Source: Pseudotabrizicola formosa
Lineage (GTDB): Bacteria > Pseudomonadota > Alphaproteobacteria > Rhodobacterales > Rhodobacteraceae
Direction: 5' to 3'
NCBI RefSeq assembly: GCF_002900965.1
Contig: NZ_PJOM01000003.1
Span: forward strand, 496,001 to 560,000
Length of the DNA: 64,000 nt
A model generated the notes under the pieces. It saw only the letters and a program-made list of their open reading frames with translations, searched no databases and was not told the origin of the DNA. Position numbers and translations under genes: made by a program. Shown here in pieces: positions 35,106-44,050 of this stretch. Position 1 is the stretch's first letter; each line of letters begins with the position of its first letter.

Positions 35106-35368
35106 TGCCGGTCTCCTTTTAAGTCTGTGTTGGACTTGGTCAACGCGTGCAGGGGCAGTCGCGTTCCCTGTTGAATTTCCTCTGGGTGCCCGAGGCAGGG
35201 CGCTGACCAATGCTCCTGTGCGGGATGTGCTCAACGCGTTCTGGCACCACATCTGCGCAGCGTCTGGAGAAGATTTGCCGGAACCTTGGCGCGCTTGAGC
35301 CGTTTGTCCTGTGTACGGCAGGCGAAAAGGTCACTGGTGACCGGGCCTGCCCTAAAGGAGGACTTGCT

Positions 35369-35752
35369 ATGCAAACCCAATCTTTTGCGGACAGCGCATC
35401 GACCAATCACACCGGCAGCAGCCTGATTTCGGGCAAGGCCATTCAGGGCACGCGGGTGTACAGCCCGGCCGGTGAAGAGCTTGGACATATCGAGGATGTC
35501 ATGATCGACGCCACGTCCGGCAAAACCGTTTACGGCGTTCTGGAATTCGGCGGCTTTTTGGGAATCGGCAGCGACCACCACGCGATTCCCTTTGGCAAGC
35601 TGAAGTATGATACGGCGCGCGAAGGCTATGTCACCGATCTGACCAAAGAACAGCTCGAGAATGCCCCGAAGCAGGACGAAAGCTGGCGCGAAAACCGTGA
35701 CTGGCAGCAGCGCAGCCATGACTATTACGGGGTGGCCCCCTACTGGCTGTGA
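35369..35752 (+). CDS. PRC-barrel domain protein
   Basis: 127 residues, one PRC-barrel: LISGKAIQGTRVYSPAGEEL, GHIEDVMIDATSGKTVYGVL and DHHAIPFGKLKYD. Such soluble barrels occur in stress-related and photosynthetic proteins of this group. AAAGGAGGAC stands 8 bases before ATG 35369, one of the strongest ribosome sites in the window. It has its own terminator, so it is an inserted unit within the dcw cluster rather than part of it. Confidence 0.82.
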   Translation: MQTQSFADSASTNHTGSSLISGKAIQGTRVYSPAGEELGHIEDVMIDATSGKTVYGVLEFGGFLGIGSDHHAIPFGKLKYDTAREGYVTDLTKEQLENAPKQDESWRENRDWQQRSHDYYGVAPYWL

Positions 35753-35817
35753 TGCCGCAAGATTGCTGGCACCCGGATTGATACTCCGGGTTTGAACAGA
35801 ATTTTGGCGAACCTAGG

Positions 35818-35845
35818 GCGGGCGCAGCAAGGCTGCGCCCGCTTT
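35818..35845 (+). terminator. Intrinsic terminator after the PRC-barrel gene
   Basis: Perfect 11-bp stem GCGGGCGCAGC / GCTGCGCCCGC with loop AAG, then TTTGGTCT. It would separate murB and the genes behind it from upstream transcription. Confidence 0.8.
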
Positions 35846-35926
35846 GGTCTGTGGCCAGATGTCGGACTGGTATGATCTTGGCCGGGGGGACTTGTCTTCG
35901 GTGGGCGGGCGCGGCTACCAAGGGGC

Positions 35927-36847
35927 ATGACCCAGACCCTTCCCACCCCGCGCGGCACGCTGACGTCCAACCGGTCTTTGGCCGATCTGACCTGGCTCAG
36001 GGTCGGTGGTCCGGCAGACTGGCTGTTCCAGCCGGCGGATGTCGATGATCTTGCGGCGTTTCTGGCTGCGGTGCCGGCAGATGTGCCGGTGTTTCCGATG
36101 GGCGTGGGGTCGAACCTGATTGTCCGCGACGGCGGACTGCGGGGCGTGGTGATCCGCTTGGGCCGGGGCTTCAACGGGATCGATATTGACGAAAATCGCG
36201 TGCACGCCGGTGCGGCGGCGCTGGACGCGCATGTGGCGCGCCGGGCCGCCGAGGCGGGCCTGGATCTGACATTTCTGCGCACCATCCCGGGCAGCATCGG
36301 CGGCGCGGTGCGGATGAATGCCGGATGCTACGGGTCTTATGTCGCGGATGTGCTGGAAGAGGTGCGTGTTGTGTTGCGGACCGGGCAGGTGGTCGATTTG
36401 CCGGCATCGGCCTTGGCCCTGCGCTATCGCCAATCAGACTTGCCCGATGGTGCGGTGGTGATCCGTGCCACGTTCCGGGCCCAGCAAGGTGACCCGGACG
36501 CCTTGGAGGCGCGGATGGCAGAGCAGATTGCAAAGCGCGACGCCAGCCAGCCGGTGAAAGACCGCAGCGCGGGATCGACGTTCCGCAATCCGGTGGGGCA
36601 TTCCTCCACCGGACGGGCCGATGACAGCCACGCGCTGAAGGCCTGGAAAGTCATCGATGACGCCGGGATGCGGGGGGCAAGGCTTGGCGGCGCGCAGATG
36701 AGCCCGATGCATTCCAATTTCCTGATCAACACCGGCGGGGCAACTGCCGCCGATCTTGAAAATCTGGGCGAGGCGGTACGAAAAAAGGTTTTCCAAACCA
36801 GTGGGATCACGTTAGAATGGGAAATCATGCGGATTGGTGAAGCGTAA
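35927..36847 (+). CDS. murB: UDP-N-acetylenolpyruvoylglucosamine reductase
   Basis: FAD enzyme of 306 residues that reduces UDP-GlcNAc-enolpyruvate to UDP-MurNAc. FAD region [20 protein letters not shown], then [20 protein letters not shown]; the catalytic Ser is in [11 protein letters not shown] and the end has [17 protein letters not shown]. Type I by the STFRNP motif. ddl follows after 59 bases. Confidence 0.96.
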   Translation: MTQTLPTPRGTLTSNRSLADLTWLRVGGPADWLFQPADVDDLAAFLAAVPADVPVFPMGVGSNLIVRDGGLRGVVIRLGRGFNGIDIDENRVHAGAAALDAHVARRAAEAGLDLTFLRTIPGSIGGAVRMNAGCYGSYVADVLEEVRVVLRTGQVVDLPASALALRYRQSDLPDGAVVIRATFRAQQGDPDALEARMAEQIAKRDASQPVKDRSAGSTFRNPVGHSSTGRADDSHALKAWKVIDDAGMRGARLGGAQMSPMHSNFLINTGGATAADLENLGEAVRKKVFQTSGITLEWEIMRIGEA

Positions 36848-36906
36848 CGGCCAACAATCCGCAAAATAACAAGAACAAGGGTCCAAAGTGACCCGAGAGG
36901 CAGTAA

Positions 36907-37824
36907 ATGGCGGGTGCATCTGGCAAGGTGTCCTGCGTGGCGGTGATCATGGGTGGGCCATCCGCAGAGCGGGAGGTTTCCTTATCCACGGGCAATGCCT
37001 GTGGAAACGCGCTGCGCGAGGCGGGATTTCAAGTGGTCGAGGTCGATGCTGGCCCGGACCTGCCCGCACGTCTGGCAGATATTTCCCCCGATGTGGTGTT
37101 CAACGCCCTGCATGGCCGCTGGGGTGAAGACGGTTGCGTACAGGGTATGCTGGAATGGTTGCACATTCCTTACACGCATTCCGGGGTGCTGGCGTCGTCT
37201 CTGGCGATGGACAAGCAGCGTACCAAGGAGATTTACCGTGCCGCCGGTCTGCCGGTGGCGGAGTCGGTGATTGTGCCACGGGAAGCGGTCGAGGCCGGGC
37301 ATGTGCTGGCACCGCCCTATGTGGTCAAGCCCAACAACGAGGGCTCATCGGTCGGGGTGTATATCGTTCATCCCGGCAGCAACGCGCCGCGCTTGTCGGC
37401 GGAAATGCCCGCGACGGTGATGGTTGAAGCCTATGCGCCTGGACGGGAACTGTCGATTTCGGTGATGGGCGACCGGGCACTGTGCGTGACAGATATCATC
37501 ACCGACGGCTGGTATGACTACGACGCCAAATACAAACCGGGTGGCAGCCGTCATCAGGTGCCCGCGCAGATCCCGGCTGAGATCGAGGCTGCCTGTCTGG
37601 ACTATGCGCTGCGCGCGCACCGGGCGCTGGGATGCCGGGGCCTGAGCCGCACCGATATCCGCTGGGATGAAAGCCGGGGGCTTGACGGCTTGATCCTGCT
37701 GGAAACCAACACGCAGCCGGGGATGACGCCCACATCGCTTTCGCCTGAACAGGCGGCGCATATGGGCATCCCGTTTCCCGAACTGTGCCGCTGGATCGTG
37801 GAGGATGCGTCATGCAACCGCTGA
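36907..37824 (+). CDS. ddl: D-alanine-D-alanine ligase
   Basis: ATP-grasp ligase of 305 residues supplying D-Ala-D-Ala for MurF. N-terminal VAVIMGGPSAEREVSLSTG, GVLASSLAMDKQRTKEIYRA, the ATP loop VVKPNNEGSSVGVYIV, and the metal-binding end ETNTQPGMTPTSLSPEQA. Its last 13 bases overlap the ftsQ start. Confidence 0.96.
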   Translation: MAGASGKVSCVAVIMGGPSAEREVSLSTGNACGNALREAGFQVVEVDAGPDLPARLADISPDVVFNALHGRWGEDGCVQGMLEWLHIPYTHSGVLASSLAMDKQRTKEIYRAAGLPVAESVIVPREAVEAGHVLAPPYVVKPNNEGSSVGVYIVHPGSNAPRLSAEMPATVMVEAYAPGRELSISVMGDRALCVTDIITDGWYDYDAKYKPGGSRHQVPAQIPAEIEAACLDYALRAHRALGCRGLSRTDIRWDESRGLDGLILLETNTQPGMTPTSLSPEQAAHMGIPFPELCRWIVEDASCNR

Positions 37825-38720
37825 ACGCGCCGCGCCGTCCTCCCTTGGCGGCCATTCCGCTGCGCCGCGATCCGGCCCCGACGAAATGGGCCTACCGGAT
37901 GCAGCGGCTGTGGCTGACGCCGCTGTTTCGGGTGATGTTCCGGGTTGGGCTGCCAACCTTTGTGCTGGTCTCGACCGTTGGCATATTTCTGGCCGATCAG
38001 GACCGGCGTGACATGATTGCCGGCGGGATCACCGAGATCCGGACGCAATTTCAGAACCGGCCAGAGTTCATGGTGGGGCTGATTTCGGTGACCGGTGCCT
38101 CGCCCGAACTGGCAGATGCTGTGCGGGCCCGGCTGGATCTGAAACTGCCGCAGTCGTCGTTTGACATTGATCTGGCGGCGGCGCGGGCGCGCATTCAGGA
38201 GCTGGACGCGATTGCGCGCGCCGACCTAATCGTGCGGTCGGGGGGCGTGCTGGAAGTGGCGATCACCGAGCGCGAACCGGCGCTGCTCTGGCGCACGGAT
38301 GACGGGATTGAGATGCTGGATGCCACCGGGCACCGGGTGGCCAGTCTTGCCGCCCGCAGTGACCGGCCTGACCTGCCGATCATCGCGGGCGACGCCGCCG
38401 ACAGTGCGACACCAGAGGCGCTGGCCTTGTTGCAGGCTGCGGCCCCGATCGCCTCGCGCGTGCGCGGGCTGGTCCGGGTGGGGGAGCGGCGCTGGGATGT
38501 GGTGCTGGACCGCAACCAGCGCATCCTGCTGCCACAGGAGCAGCCGATTGCCGCCATCGAACGGCTGATTGCCCTGCATCAGGCGGGGGATCTTCTGGGC
38601 CGGGATATCCTTGCCGTAGACCTGAGAACAGAACACCGACCCGTGTTGCGACTGGCGCCCTATGCGCTGAATCAGTTGCGGCAATCACAGGGCATCGACA
38701 CCAGCGGGAGCGAGCTATGA
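37812..38720 (+). CDS. ftsQ: Cell division protein FtsQ
   Basis: Bitopic division protein of 302 residues: cytoplasmic tail of about 45 residues, one membrane helix near 46-66, then a POTRA domain starting at FMVGLISVTGASPELADAV and the FtsQ domain (EREPALLWRTDDGIEMLDATG). Recruits FtsB/FtsL. ATG 37812 is preferred to the longer frame, which runs inside ddl. Overlaps ftsA by 4 bases. Confidence 0.93.
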   Translation: MQPLNAPRRPPLAAIPLRRDPAPTKWAYRMQRLWLTPLFRVMFRVGLPTFVLVSTVGIFLADQDRRDMIAGGITEIRTQFQNRPEFMVGLISVTGASPELADAVRARLDLKLPQSSFDIDLAAARARIQELDAIARADLIVRSGGVLEVAITEREPALLWRTDDGIEMLDATGHRVASLAARSDRPDLPIIAGDAADSATPEALALLQAAAPIASRVRGLVRVGERRWDVVLDRNQRILLPQEQPIAAIERLIALHQAGDLLGRDILAVDLRTEHRPVLRLAPYALNQLRQSQGIDTSGSEL

Positions 38721-40048
38721 CCGACCTTTATCAGGCGCAACGCGCCATGCGGAACATGCGCCGTGCCGCCATGCAACGCGGCGTCATTGCCATTCTGGAC
38801 ATCGGCACCTCGAAAATCGCCTGCCTGATCCTGCGGTTTGACGGGATCGATAGCTTCGGTGACGATGCTGTGGGGCCGATGGCGGGGCAATCGTCGTTCC
38901 GGGTGATCGGCGCAGCTACCACACGGTCGCGCGGGGTGCGCTTTGGCGAAATCACCGTGATGGCGGAAACCGAACGCGCCGTGCGCACTGCCGTGCAGGC
39001 CGCGCAGAAGATGGCCAATGTGCGCGTCGATCACGTAATCGCCTGCTTCTCGGGTGCTGAACCCCGCAGCTATGGGCTGGCCGGGGAGATTGATCTGGAA
39101 GATTCGGTCGTGACCGAACAGGATGTCGCCCGGGTGCTGGCCGCCTGCGACGTGCCCGATATCGGGCCGGACCGAGAGGTGCTGCACGCGCAGCCGGTGA
39201 ACTTTGCTCTCGACCACCGGTCCGGCCTTGGCGATCCGCGCGGCCAGATCGGCAACCGGCTGGCGACCGACATGCACTTGCTGTCGATTGATGGCAATGT
39301 GGTCCAGAACATCCTGCACTGCATCCAGCGCTGCGATCTGGAACTGGCGGGGATGGCGTCTTCGGCCTATGTCTCCGGCATCTCGGCTTTGGTCGAGGAT
39401 GAGCAGGAACTGGGCGCAGCCTGCATCGACATGGGCGGCGGGTCGACTGGCCTTTCCGTTTTCATCAAGAAGCATATGATCTTTGCGGATGCCGTGCGGA
39501 TGGGCGGCGATCACGTCACCAGCGACATCTCGAAGGGCTTGATGGTGCCGATGGCAGTGGCTGAACGCATCAAGACCAAGCATGGCGGTGTGCAGGCGAC
39601 CGGCATGGACGACCGCGAGATGATCGAGGTCGGCGGCGATTCCGGCGACTGGGAAAAGGACCGCCGTCAGGTCAGCCGGGCCGAACTGATCGGCATCATG
39701 CGGCCACGCGTCGAGGAAATTCTGGAAGAGGTTCGCGCGCGGCTGGACGCGGCGGGCTTTGACAGCCTGCCAAGTCAGCAGATCGTGTTGACCGGCGGCG
39801 CAAGCCAGATCCCGGGGCTTGACGGTTTGGCCAGCCGCATTCTGGGTCAGCGGGTGCGTTTGGGCCGTCCGCTGCGGGTTCAGGGGCTGCCACAGGCGGC
39901 GACGGGGGCGGCGTTCTCGTCGACGGTGGGCCTGTGTCTGTTCGCAGCCCACCCGCAGGATGAATGGTGGGATTTCGAGATTCCGACCGAACGCTACCCG
40001 GCCCGATCGCTCAAGCGCGTGGTAAAGTGGTTCAAAGACAACTGGTAA
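38717..40048 (+). CDS. ftsA: Cell division protein FtsA
   Basis: Actin-like ATPase of 443 residues tethering FtsZ to the membrane. Phosphate-1 loop AILDIGTSKIACLILRF, the SHS2/1C insertion, phosphate-2 ACIDMGGGSTGLSVF, and LTGGASQIPGLDGLASRILG. The C-terminal stretch PARSLKRVVKWFKDNW is the amphipathic membrane-binding helix. ftsZ lies 230 bases on, with its own promoter likely between. Confidence 0.95.
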   Translation: MTDLYQAQRAMRNMRRAAMQRGVIAILDIGTSKIACLILRFDGIDSFGDDAVGPMAGQSSFRVIGAATTRSRGVRFGEITVMAETERAVRTAVQAAQKMANVRVDHVIACFSGAEPRSYGLAGEIDLEDSVVTEQDVARVLAACDVPDIGPDREVLHAQPVNFALDHRSGLGDPRGQIGNRLATDMHLLSIDGNVVQNILHCIQRCDLELAGMASSAYVSGISALVEDEQELGAACIDMGGGSTGLSVFIKKHMIFADAVRMGGDHVTSDISKGLMVPMAVAERIKTKHGGVQATGMDDREMIEVGGDSGDWEKDRRQVSRAELIGIMRPRVEEILEEVRARLDAAGFDSLPSQQIVLTGGASQIPGLDGLASRILGQRVRLGRPLRVQGLPQAATGAAFSSTVGLCLFAAHPQDEWWDFEIPTERYPARSLKRVVKWFKDNW

Positions 40049-40125
40049 CCCCCACATTCTGTGTTGACGGCGAAATCCCGCTGAAAAAAGCGGAGTGATA
40101 CCCCATATTTTGTGGGTTATTGACG
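40048..40125 (+). repeat. Imperfect direct repeat ahead of ftsZ
   Basis: ACCCCCACATTCTGTG then TTGACG (to 40069), and ACCCCATATTTTGTGGG then TTGACG (to 40125). About 56 bases apart. Both end in a -35-like TTGACG but neither has a good -10 at the right distance. Confidence 0.45.
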
Positions 40126-40134
40126 CTTTTTTAA

Positions 40135-40163
40135 GTGACGACTGACGGGCTTGCGGATATTCT
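40135..40163 (+). promoter_or_regulatory. Possible ftsZ promoter
   Basis: GTGACG (40135-40140), a 17-base spacer and TATTCT (40158-40163); each hexamer fits the sigma-70 consensus at four of six positions. It lies 115 bases before the ftsZ start. Confidence 0.4.
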
Positions 40164-40278
40164 AACTGTTAATTCGGGGAAAGACGCGTCCGGGACAGGC
40201 GCATTGCCCCCGATCAGGAAATCAGACGCGGTGGCACCAAGACCTCTGGCGGCGCAACAAAAGACAGGCGGATAGGCA

Positions 40279-41913
40279 ATGGCACTCAACTTCATCGTGA
40301 ACGCGCAGCGCGAAGAGCTGAAGCCCCGGATCACCGTGTTTGGTGTCGGGGGGGCTGGCGGCAACGCGGTCAACAACATGATCGAGCAGAACCTTGAAGG
40401 GGTCGAGTTCGTTGTGGCGAACACCGACGCGCAGGCGCTGCAGCAGTCGAAGGCCACCTCCAAGATCCAGATGGGCATCAAGGCGACCGAGGGTCTGGGG
40501 GCAGGGGCCCGTCCGACCGTGGGCGCTGCTGCTGCCGAGGAAACCATCGAGGAAATCGTTGATCATCTGGCCGGTGCGCATATGTGCTTTATCACCGCTG
40601 GCATGGGCGGCGGCACCGGCACCGGGGCGGCCCCGATCATCGCGCAGGCCGCGCGTGAATTGGGTGTGCTGACCGTGGGCGTGGTGACCAAACCCTTCCA
40701 GTTCGAAGGCGCCAAGCGGATGAAGCAGGCCGAGGACGGGATCGAGGCCCTGCAAAAGGTGGTCGATACGCTGATCATCATTCCGAACCAGAATCTGTTC
40801 CGTCTGGCCAATGAACGCACCACCTTTACCGAAGCCTTCGCCATGGCCGATGACGTGCTGTATCAGGGCGTCAAGGGCGTGACCGACCTGATGGTGCGGC
40901 CGGGCCTGATCAACCTCGACTTCGCCGACGTGCGCGCCGTGATGGACGAGATGGGCAAGGCGATGATGGGCACGGGCGAAGCCAGCGGTGAGGATCGTGC
41001 AGTTCAGGCGGCAGAGAAGGCGATTGCCAACCCGCTCTTGGATGAAATCAGCCTGAATGGTGCCAAGGGTGTGCTGATCAACATCACCGGTGGCTATGAT
41101 CTTACCCTGTTCGAACTGGATGAAGCCGCAAACATCATCCGCGAAAAGGTCGATCCGGATGCGAACATCATCGTGGGCTCCACGCTGGATGTGAACATGG
41201 AAGGCATGCTGCGCGTGTCGGTTGTGGCGACCGGCATCGATGTTGCTGTGGCAAAGGCGGAAACCCCCGTGGCGCGCCGGTCGATGGCTGCCCCGCTGCC
41301 GTCGCACCTGACCGCTCCGGTTGAGGCTCCGGCTCCGCAGCCTGCGGCTTATGCACCGGTCCAGCAGCCCGCACCGGCACCGCAGCCGGTTCAGCCTGCG
41401 GCACAGCAGCCGCAACCGCAGCTCTTTGATGCCGTGGCTGCGCGTGCACCCTATGCGCCGCAGGCCGATGACCACAGCGATGAGCTGCCGGAACCAGCCT
41501 ACCGTCCGCAACCGGCTGCCACGGCCCCATCGCGCGGCGTGCCGATGCATGACGACGCAGCGGCCTTTGTTGCCCCCCGCCCACGTGCCGCCGGCACGCC
41601 TTCGCCCGAAGCGCTGGCCCGGTTGCAGGCGGCCGTGTCGCGCGCTCCGGGGCAATCCGCGGCCCCGCGCCCGGCCGCCGCAGCCCCCCAGCCGGCCGGT
41701 GGCCAGAAGGCCGTCGAGCAGGCCCGGCCCCGCTTTGGCATCGGTTCGCTGATCAACCGCATGGCTGGTGGCGGTCACGAACCGCAGACGGCCGAGCGCG
41801 CCGCGCCGGCCCGCCAGCAACCGCCGGTGACATCCTATGACGAAGAGCCGGAACTGAGCGCCGATCAGGAACGGATTGAGATTCCAGCCTTTCTTCGTCG
41901 GCAGGCGAACTGA
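40279..41913 (+). CDS. ftsZ: Cell division protein FtsZ
   Basis: Tubulin-like GTPase that forms the Z-ring; 544 residues. GTP-binding core: [18 protein letters not shown] near 17-34, the signature [12 protein letters not shown], and the T7 loop [11 protein letters not shown]. The core ends near 320. A long Pro/Ala/Gln-rich linker of roughly 180 residues follows, then the short conserved tail [13 protein letters not shown] that binds FtsA and others. The long linker is usual for alphaproteobacteria. Strong terminator 23 bases past the stop. Confidence 0.98.
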   Translation: MALNFIVNAQREELKPRITVFGVGGAGGNAVNNMIEQNLEGVEFVVANTDAQALQQSKATSKIQMGIKATEGLGAGARPTVGAAAAEETIEEIVDHLAGAHMCFITAGMGGGTGTGAAPIIAQAARELGVLTVGVVTKPFQFEGAKRMKQAEDGIEALQKVVDTLIIIPNQNLFRLANERTTFTEAFAMADDVLYQGVKGVTDLMVRPGLINLDFADVRAVMDEMGKAMMGTGEASGEDRAVQAAEKAIANPLLDEISLNGAKGVLINITGGYDLTLFELDEAANIIREKVDPDANIIVGSTLDVNMEGMLRVSVVATGIDVAVAKAETPVARRSMAAPLPSHLTAPVEAPAPQPAAYAPVQQPAPAPQPVQPAAQQPQPQLFDAVAARAPYAPQADDHSDELPEPAYRPQPAATAPSRGVPMHDDAAAFVAPRPRAAGTPSPEALARLQAAVSRAPGQSAAPRPAAAAPQPAGGQKAVEQARPRFGIGSLINRMAGGGHEPQTAERAAPARQQPPVTSYDEEPELSADQERIEIPAFLRRQAN

Positions 41914-41936
41914 TACAGAGCTGTAACAATTGCAGG

Positions 41937-41970
41937 AAAGCCCGCGGATTCCGCGGGCTTTTTTGTTTTT
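41937..41970 (+). terminator. Intrinsic terminator of ftsZ
   Basis: AAAGCCCGCGG-ATT-CCGCGGGCTTT, 11 pairs, running into TTTTTTGTTTTT. Strong end of the dcw transcript. Confidence 0.95.
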
Positions 41971-42023
41971 TATCAGTAACTTGCAGCCGTTTCTGATTGT
42001 CGTTTTCCGACATAAAGCGTGAA

Positions 42024-42052
42024 TTGGCTTTTGAGGGCTGAGTCCTTAATTC
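42024..42052 (+). promoter_or_regulatory. Possible lpxC promoter
   Basis: TTGGCT (42024-42029), 17 bases, TAATTC (42047-42052). It follows the ftsZ terminator, so lpxC needs a promoter here. Confidence 0.4.
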
Positions 42053-42125
42053 AATATCAACAACTATGGCATCCTGCGACCTCCCGCCGGGTGCATCCGA
42101 TCCATCGAAGACCAGAGGTCTGACT

Positions 42126-43046
42126 GTGCAGAATACGCTGAAATCCGCTGTGGTGTTTGAAGGTCGGGGTCTGCACTCCGGCGCGCCCGTGCGCATGGTG
42201 GTGCGGCCTGCTTCGGCAGATTACGGGATCTGGTTCAAGCGCACCGACATCCTGTCTGGCGACCCGATGATCGCTGCGCGTTGGGATCAGGTGGTGCCGT
42301 CGCGCCTGTGTACGCTGATCCGCAACGACTCGGGGACGGAAGTTTCCACGATCGAGCATGTGATGGCCGCCCTTGCGGGCTGCGCGATCCACAATGCGGT
42401 GATCGAGATTGATGGCCCCGAAGTGCCGATCCTTGACGGTTCCGCCCTGGCCTTTGTGGATGGCTTTCTGGCCAAGGGGTTGATCGAGCAAGCCGCACCG
42501 GTGCGGGCGATCCGGGTCGTGAAGCCGGTCGAGGTGACAGAGGGTGAGGCCTTGGCGCGTCTGGACCCGGCGGATATGCTGGAAATCGACTTTTCCATCC
42601 AGTTCGATGAGGCTGCAATCGGATTTCAGGCCAAGCATCTGAACCTGGCCAATGGCACCTTTGTCCGCGAATTGGCTGACAGCCGCACGTTTTGCCGTCA
42701 GTCTGATGTCGATGCCATGCGGGCGCGGGGGCTTGCCCTTGGCGGTACGCTGGACAATGCGGTGGTGTTCGAGGGCGATCGTGTCTTGTCGCCGGGCGGC
42801 TTGCGGCACGAGGATGAACCCGTGCGCCACAAGATGCTGGATGCCATGGGTGATCTCTATCTGGCAGGCGGGCCGATTCTGGGGCGCTATACCGGCATCC
42901 GCGCCGGGCATGCGATGACCAACCGGTTGCTGGTTGCGCTGTTCGCCGATCCGACCGCCTGGCGGATGGTGGAATGCAGCGCGCTGACCGTGGGAAAGCT
43001 GCCCGGCGTGGGCGTGCATCGCAGCGACCTTCCCGCAACGGCCTGA
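42126..43046 (+). CDS. lpxC: UDP-3-O-acyl-N-acetylglucosamine deacetylase
   Basis: Zinc enzyme for the committed step of lipid A synthesis. With GTG 42126 as start it has 306 residues and the usual opening QNTLKSAVVFEGRGLHSG; AGAGG lies 7 bases before it. ATG 42066 would add 20 unlike residues and is less likely. Zinc ligands are His78 (TIEHVMAALAG), His235 and Asp239 (RHKMLDAMGD). It marks the organism as an LPS-bearing Gram-negative. Confidence 0.95.
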   Translation: MQNTLKSAVVFEGRGLHSGAPVRMVVRPASADYGIWFKRTDILSGDPMIAARWDQVVPSRLCTLIRNDSGTEVSTIEHVMAALAGCAIHNAVIEIDGPEVPILDGSALAFVDGFLAKGLIEQAAPVRAIRVVKPVEVTEGEALARLDPADMLEIDFSIQFDEAAIGFQAKHLNLANGTFVRELADSRTFCRQSDVDAMRARGLALGGTLDNAVVFEGDRVLSPGGLRHEDEPVRHKMLDAMGDLYLAGGPILGRYTGIRAGHAMTNRLLVALFADPTAWRMVECSALTVGKLPGVGVHRSDLPATA

Positions 43047-43159
43047 CAGGGTTATGATCGTCGGTGCAAAGGCGTTTTGCGCAGCGGATTTTTCTGTGCT
43101 AGGACGTCTGCAACTAGGCGGAAACCGCGCGACATCTTGCGCAGGTTTCGGGTGGATTG

Positions 43160-44014
43160 ATGGATAGGCAGACGATGGCAGTCGGAAAATCGGGCGCGAA
43201 ATGGCTGGGCATCGCGCTCGTTTTGTCAGTTCTTGCGGCCTGTGGATCGCGGACGCAAGAGCGGTCGCTGGAAAGCTTCACGGCGGAAGAGATCTACAAA
43301 CAGGGCGAGCTGGAGCTGGAAACCGGGCGAAAGCCTGAAGGTGCAATCCGCTACTTCCAGGAAGTTGAGCGGCTCTATCCCTATTCCGAATGGGCCAAGC
43401 GGTCGTTGATCATGCAGGCGTTCAGCCAGCACAAGGCGGGTGAGTATGAAGAGGCGCGCTCCACAGCGCAGCGCTTTCTGGACACCTATCCGGGCGATGA
43501 TGATGCAGCCTACGCCTCTTATCTGATGGCGCTGTCCTACTACGACCAGATCGACGAAGTCGGCCGCGATCAGGGCCTGACATTTCAGGCGCTGCAAGCA
43601 ATGCGCGGCGTGATCGAGCAATATCCCGACAGCGACTATGCCCGCTCGGCCATGCTGAAATTCGAACTTGCTTTCGACCATCTGGCTGGCAAGGAAATGG
43701 AAATCGGCCGGTATTATCTGAAACGGCGCAACTATACGGCGGCGATCAACCGGTTCCGCACCGTTGTGCAGGATTTTCAGACCACCACGCACACGGCCGA
43801 GGCATTGCACCGTCTGGTTGAGGCCTATCTGGGTCTGGGCTTGACTGCCGAGGCGCAGACCGCAGCGGCGATCCTTGGATACAACTACCAGTCCTCGCCG
43901 TTCTACGACGACAGCTTCCGTTTGCTGAAGGGCCGCGGGCTTGCGCCCGAGGCGCAGGGCGACAGCTGGCTGAGTCAGGTGTACCGCCAGATGATCCGGG
44001 GCGAATGGCTGTGA
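43160..44014 (+). CDS. bamD: Outer-membrane assembly lipoprotein BamD
   Basis: Part of the BAM complex that inserts beta-barrel proteins; about 284 residues. Lipoprotein signal with lipobox LAAC (VLSVLAACGSRT), so it is anchored by Cys. Tetratricopeptide repeats follow: YKQGELELETGRKPEGAIRY, FLDTYPGDDDAAYASYLMAL, YYLKRRNYTAAINRFRTVV. ATG 43160 is used; ATG 43175 is also possible and would give a shorter signal peptide. recN begins 36 bases after the stop. Confidence 0.92.
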   Translation: MDRQTMAVGKSGAKWLGIALVLSVLAACGSRTQERSLESFTAEEIYKQGELELETGRKPEGAIRYFQEVERLYPYSEWAKRSLIMQAFSQHKAGEYEEARSTAQRFLDTYPGDDDAAYASYLMALSYYDQIDEVGRDQGLTFQALQAMRGVIEQYPDSDYARSAMLKFELAFDHLAGKEMEIGRYYLKRRNYTAAINRFRTVVQDFQTTTHTAEALHRLVEAYLGLGLTAEAQTAAAILGYNYQSSPFYDDSFRLLKGRGLAPEAQGDSWLSQVYRQMIRGEWL

Positions 44015-44019
44015 TCATG

Positions 44020-44042
44020 GCGGGGTGAACCCCGCCCTACGG
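44020..44042. repeat. Palindromic repeat GTAGGGCGGGG, copy 2 (inverted)
   Basis: GGCGGGGTGAACCCCGCCC followed by TAC is the reverse complement of the copy at 28296-28318. It fills the 36 bases between bamD and recN. Confidence 0.7.
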
Positions 44043-44050
44043 GAAAATCT

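Noticed and set aside
40048-40278. CtrA box ahead of ftsZ
   Set aside because: TTAA occurs twice but not with the 7-base spacing of a CtrA site.
42066-42125. 20-residue extension of LpxC from ATG 42066
   Set aside because: LpxC proteins begin at QNTLK; GTG 42126 has its own ribosome site. Not fully excluded.
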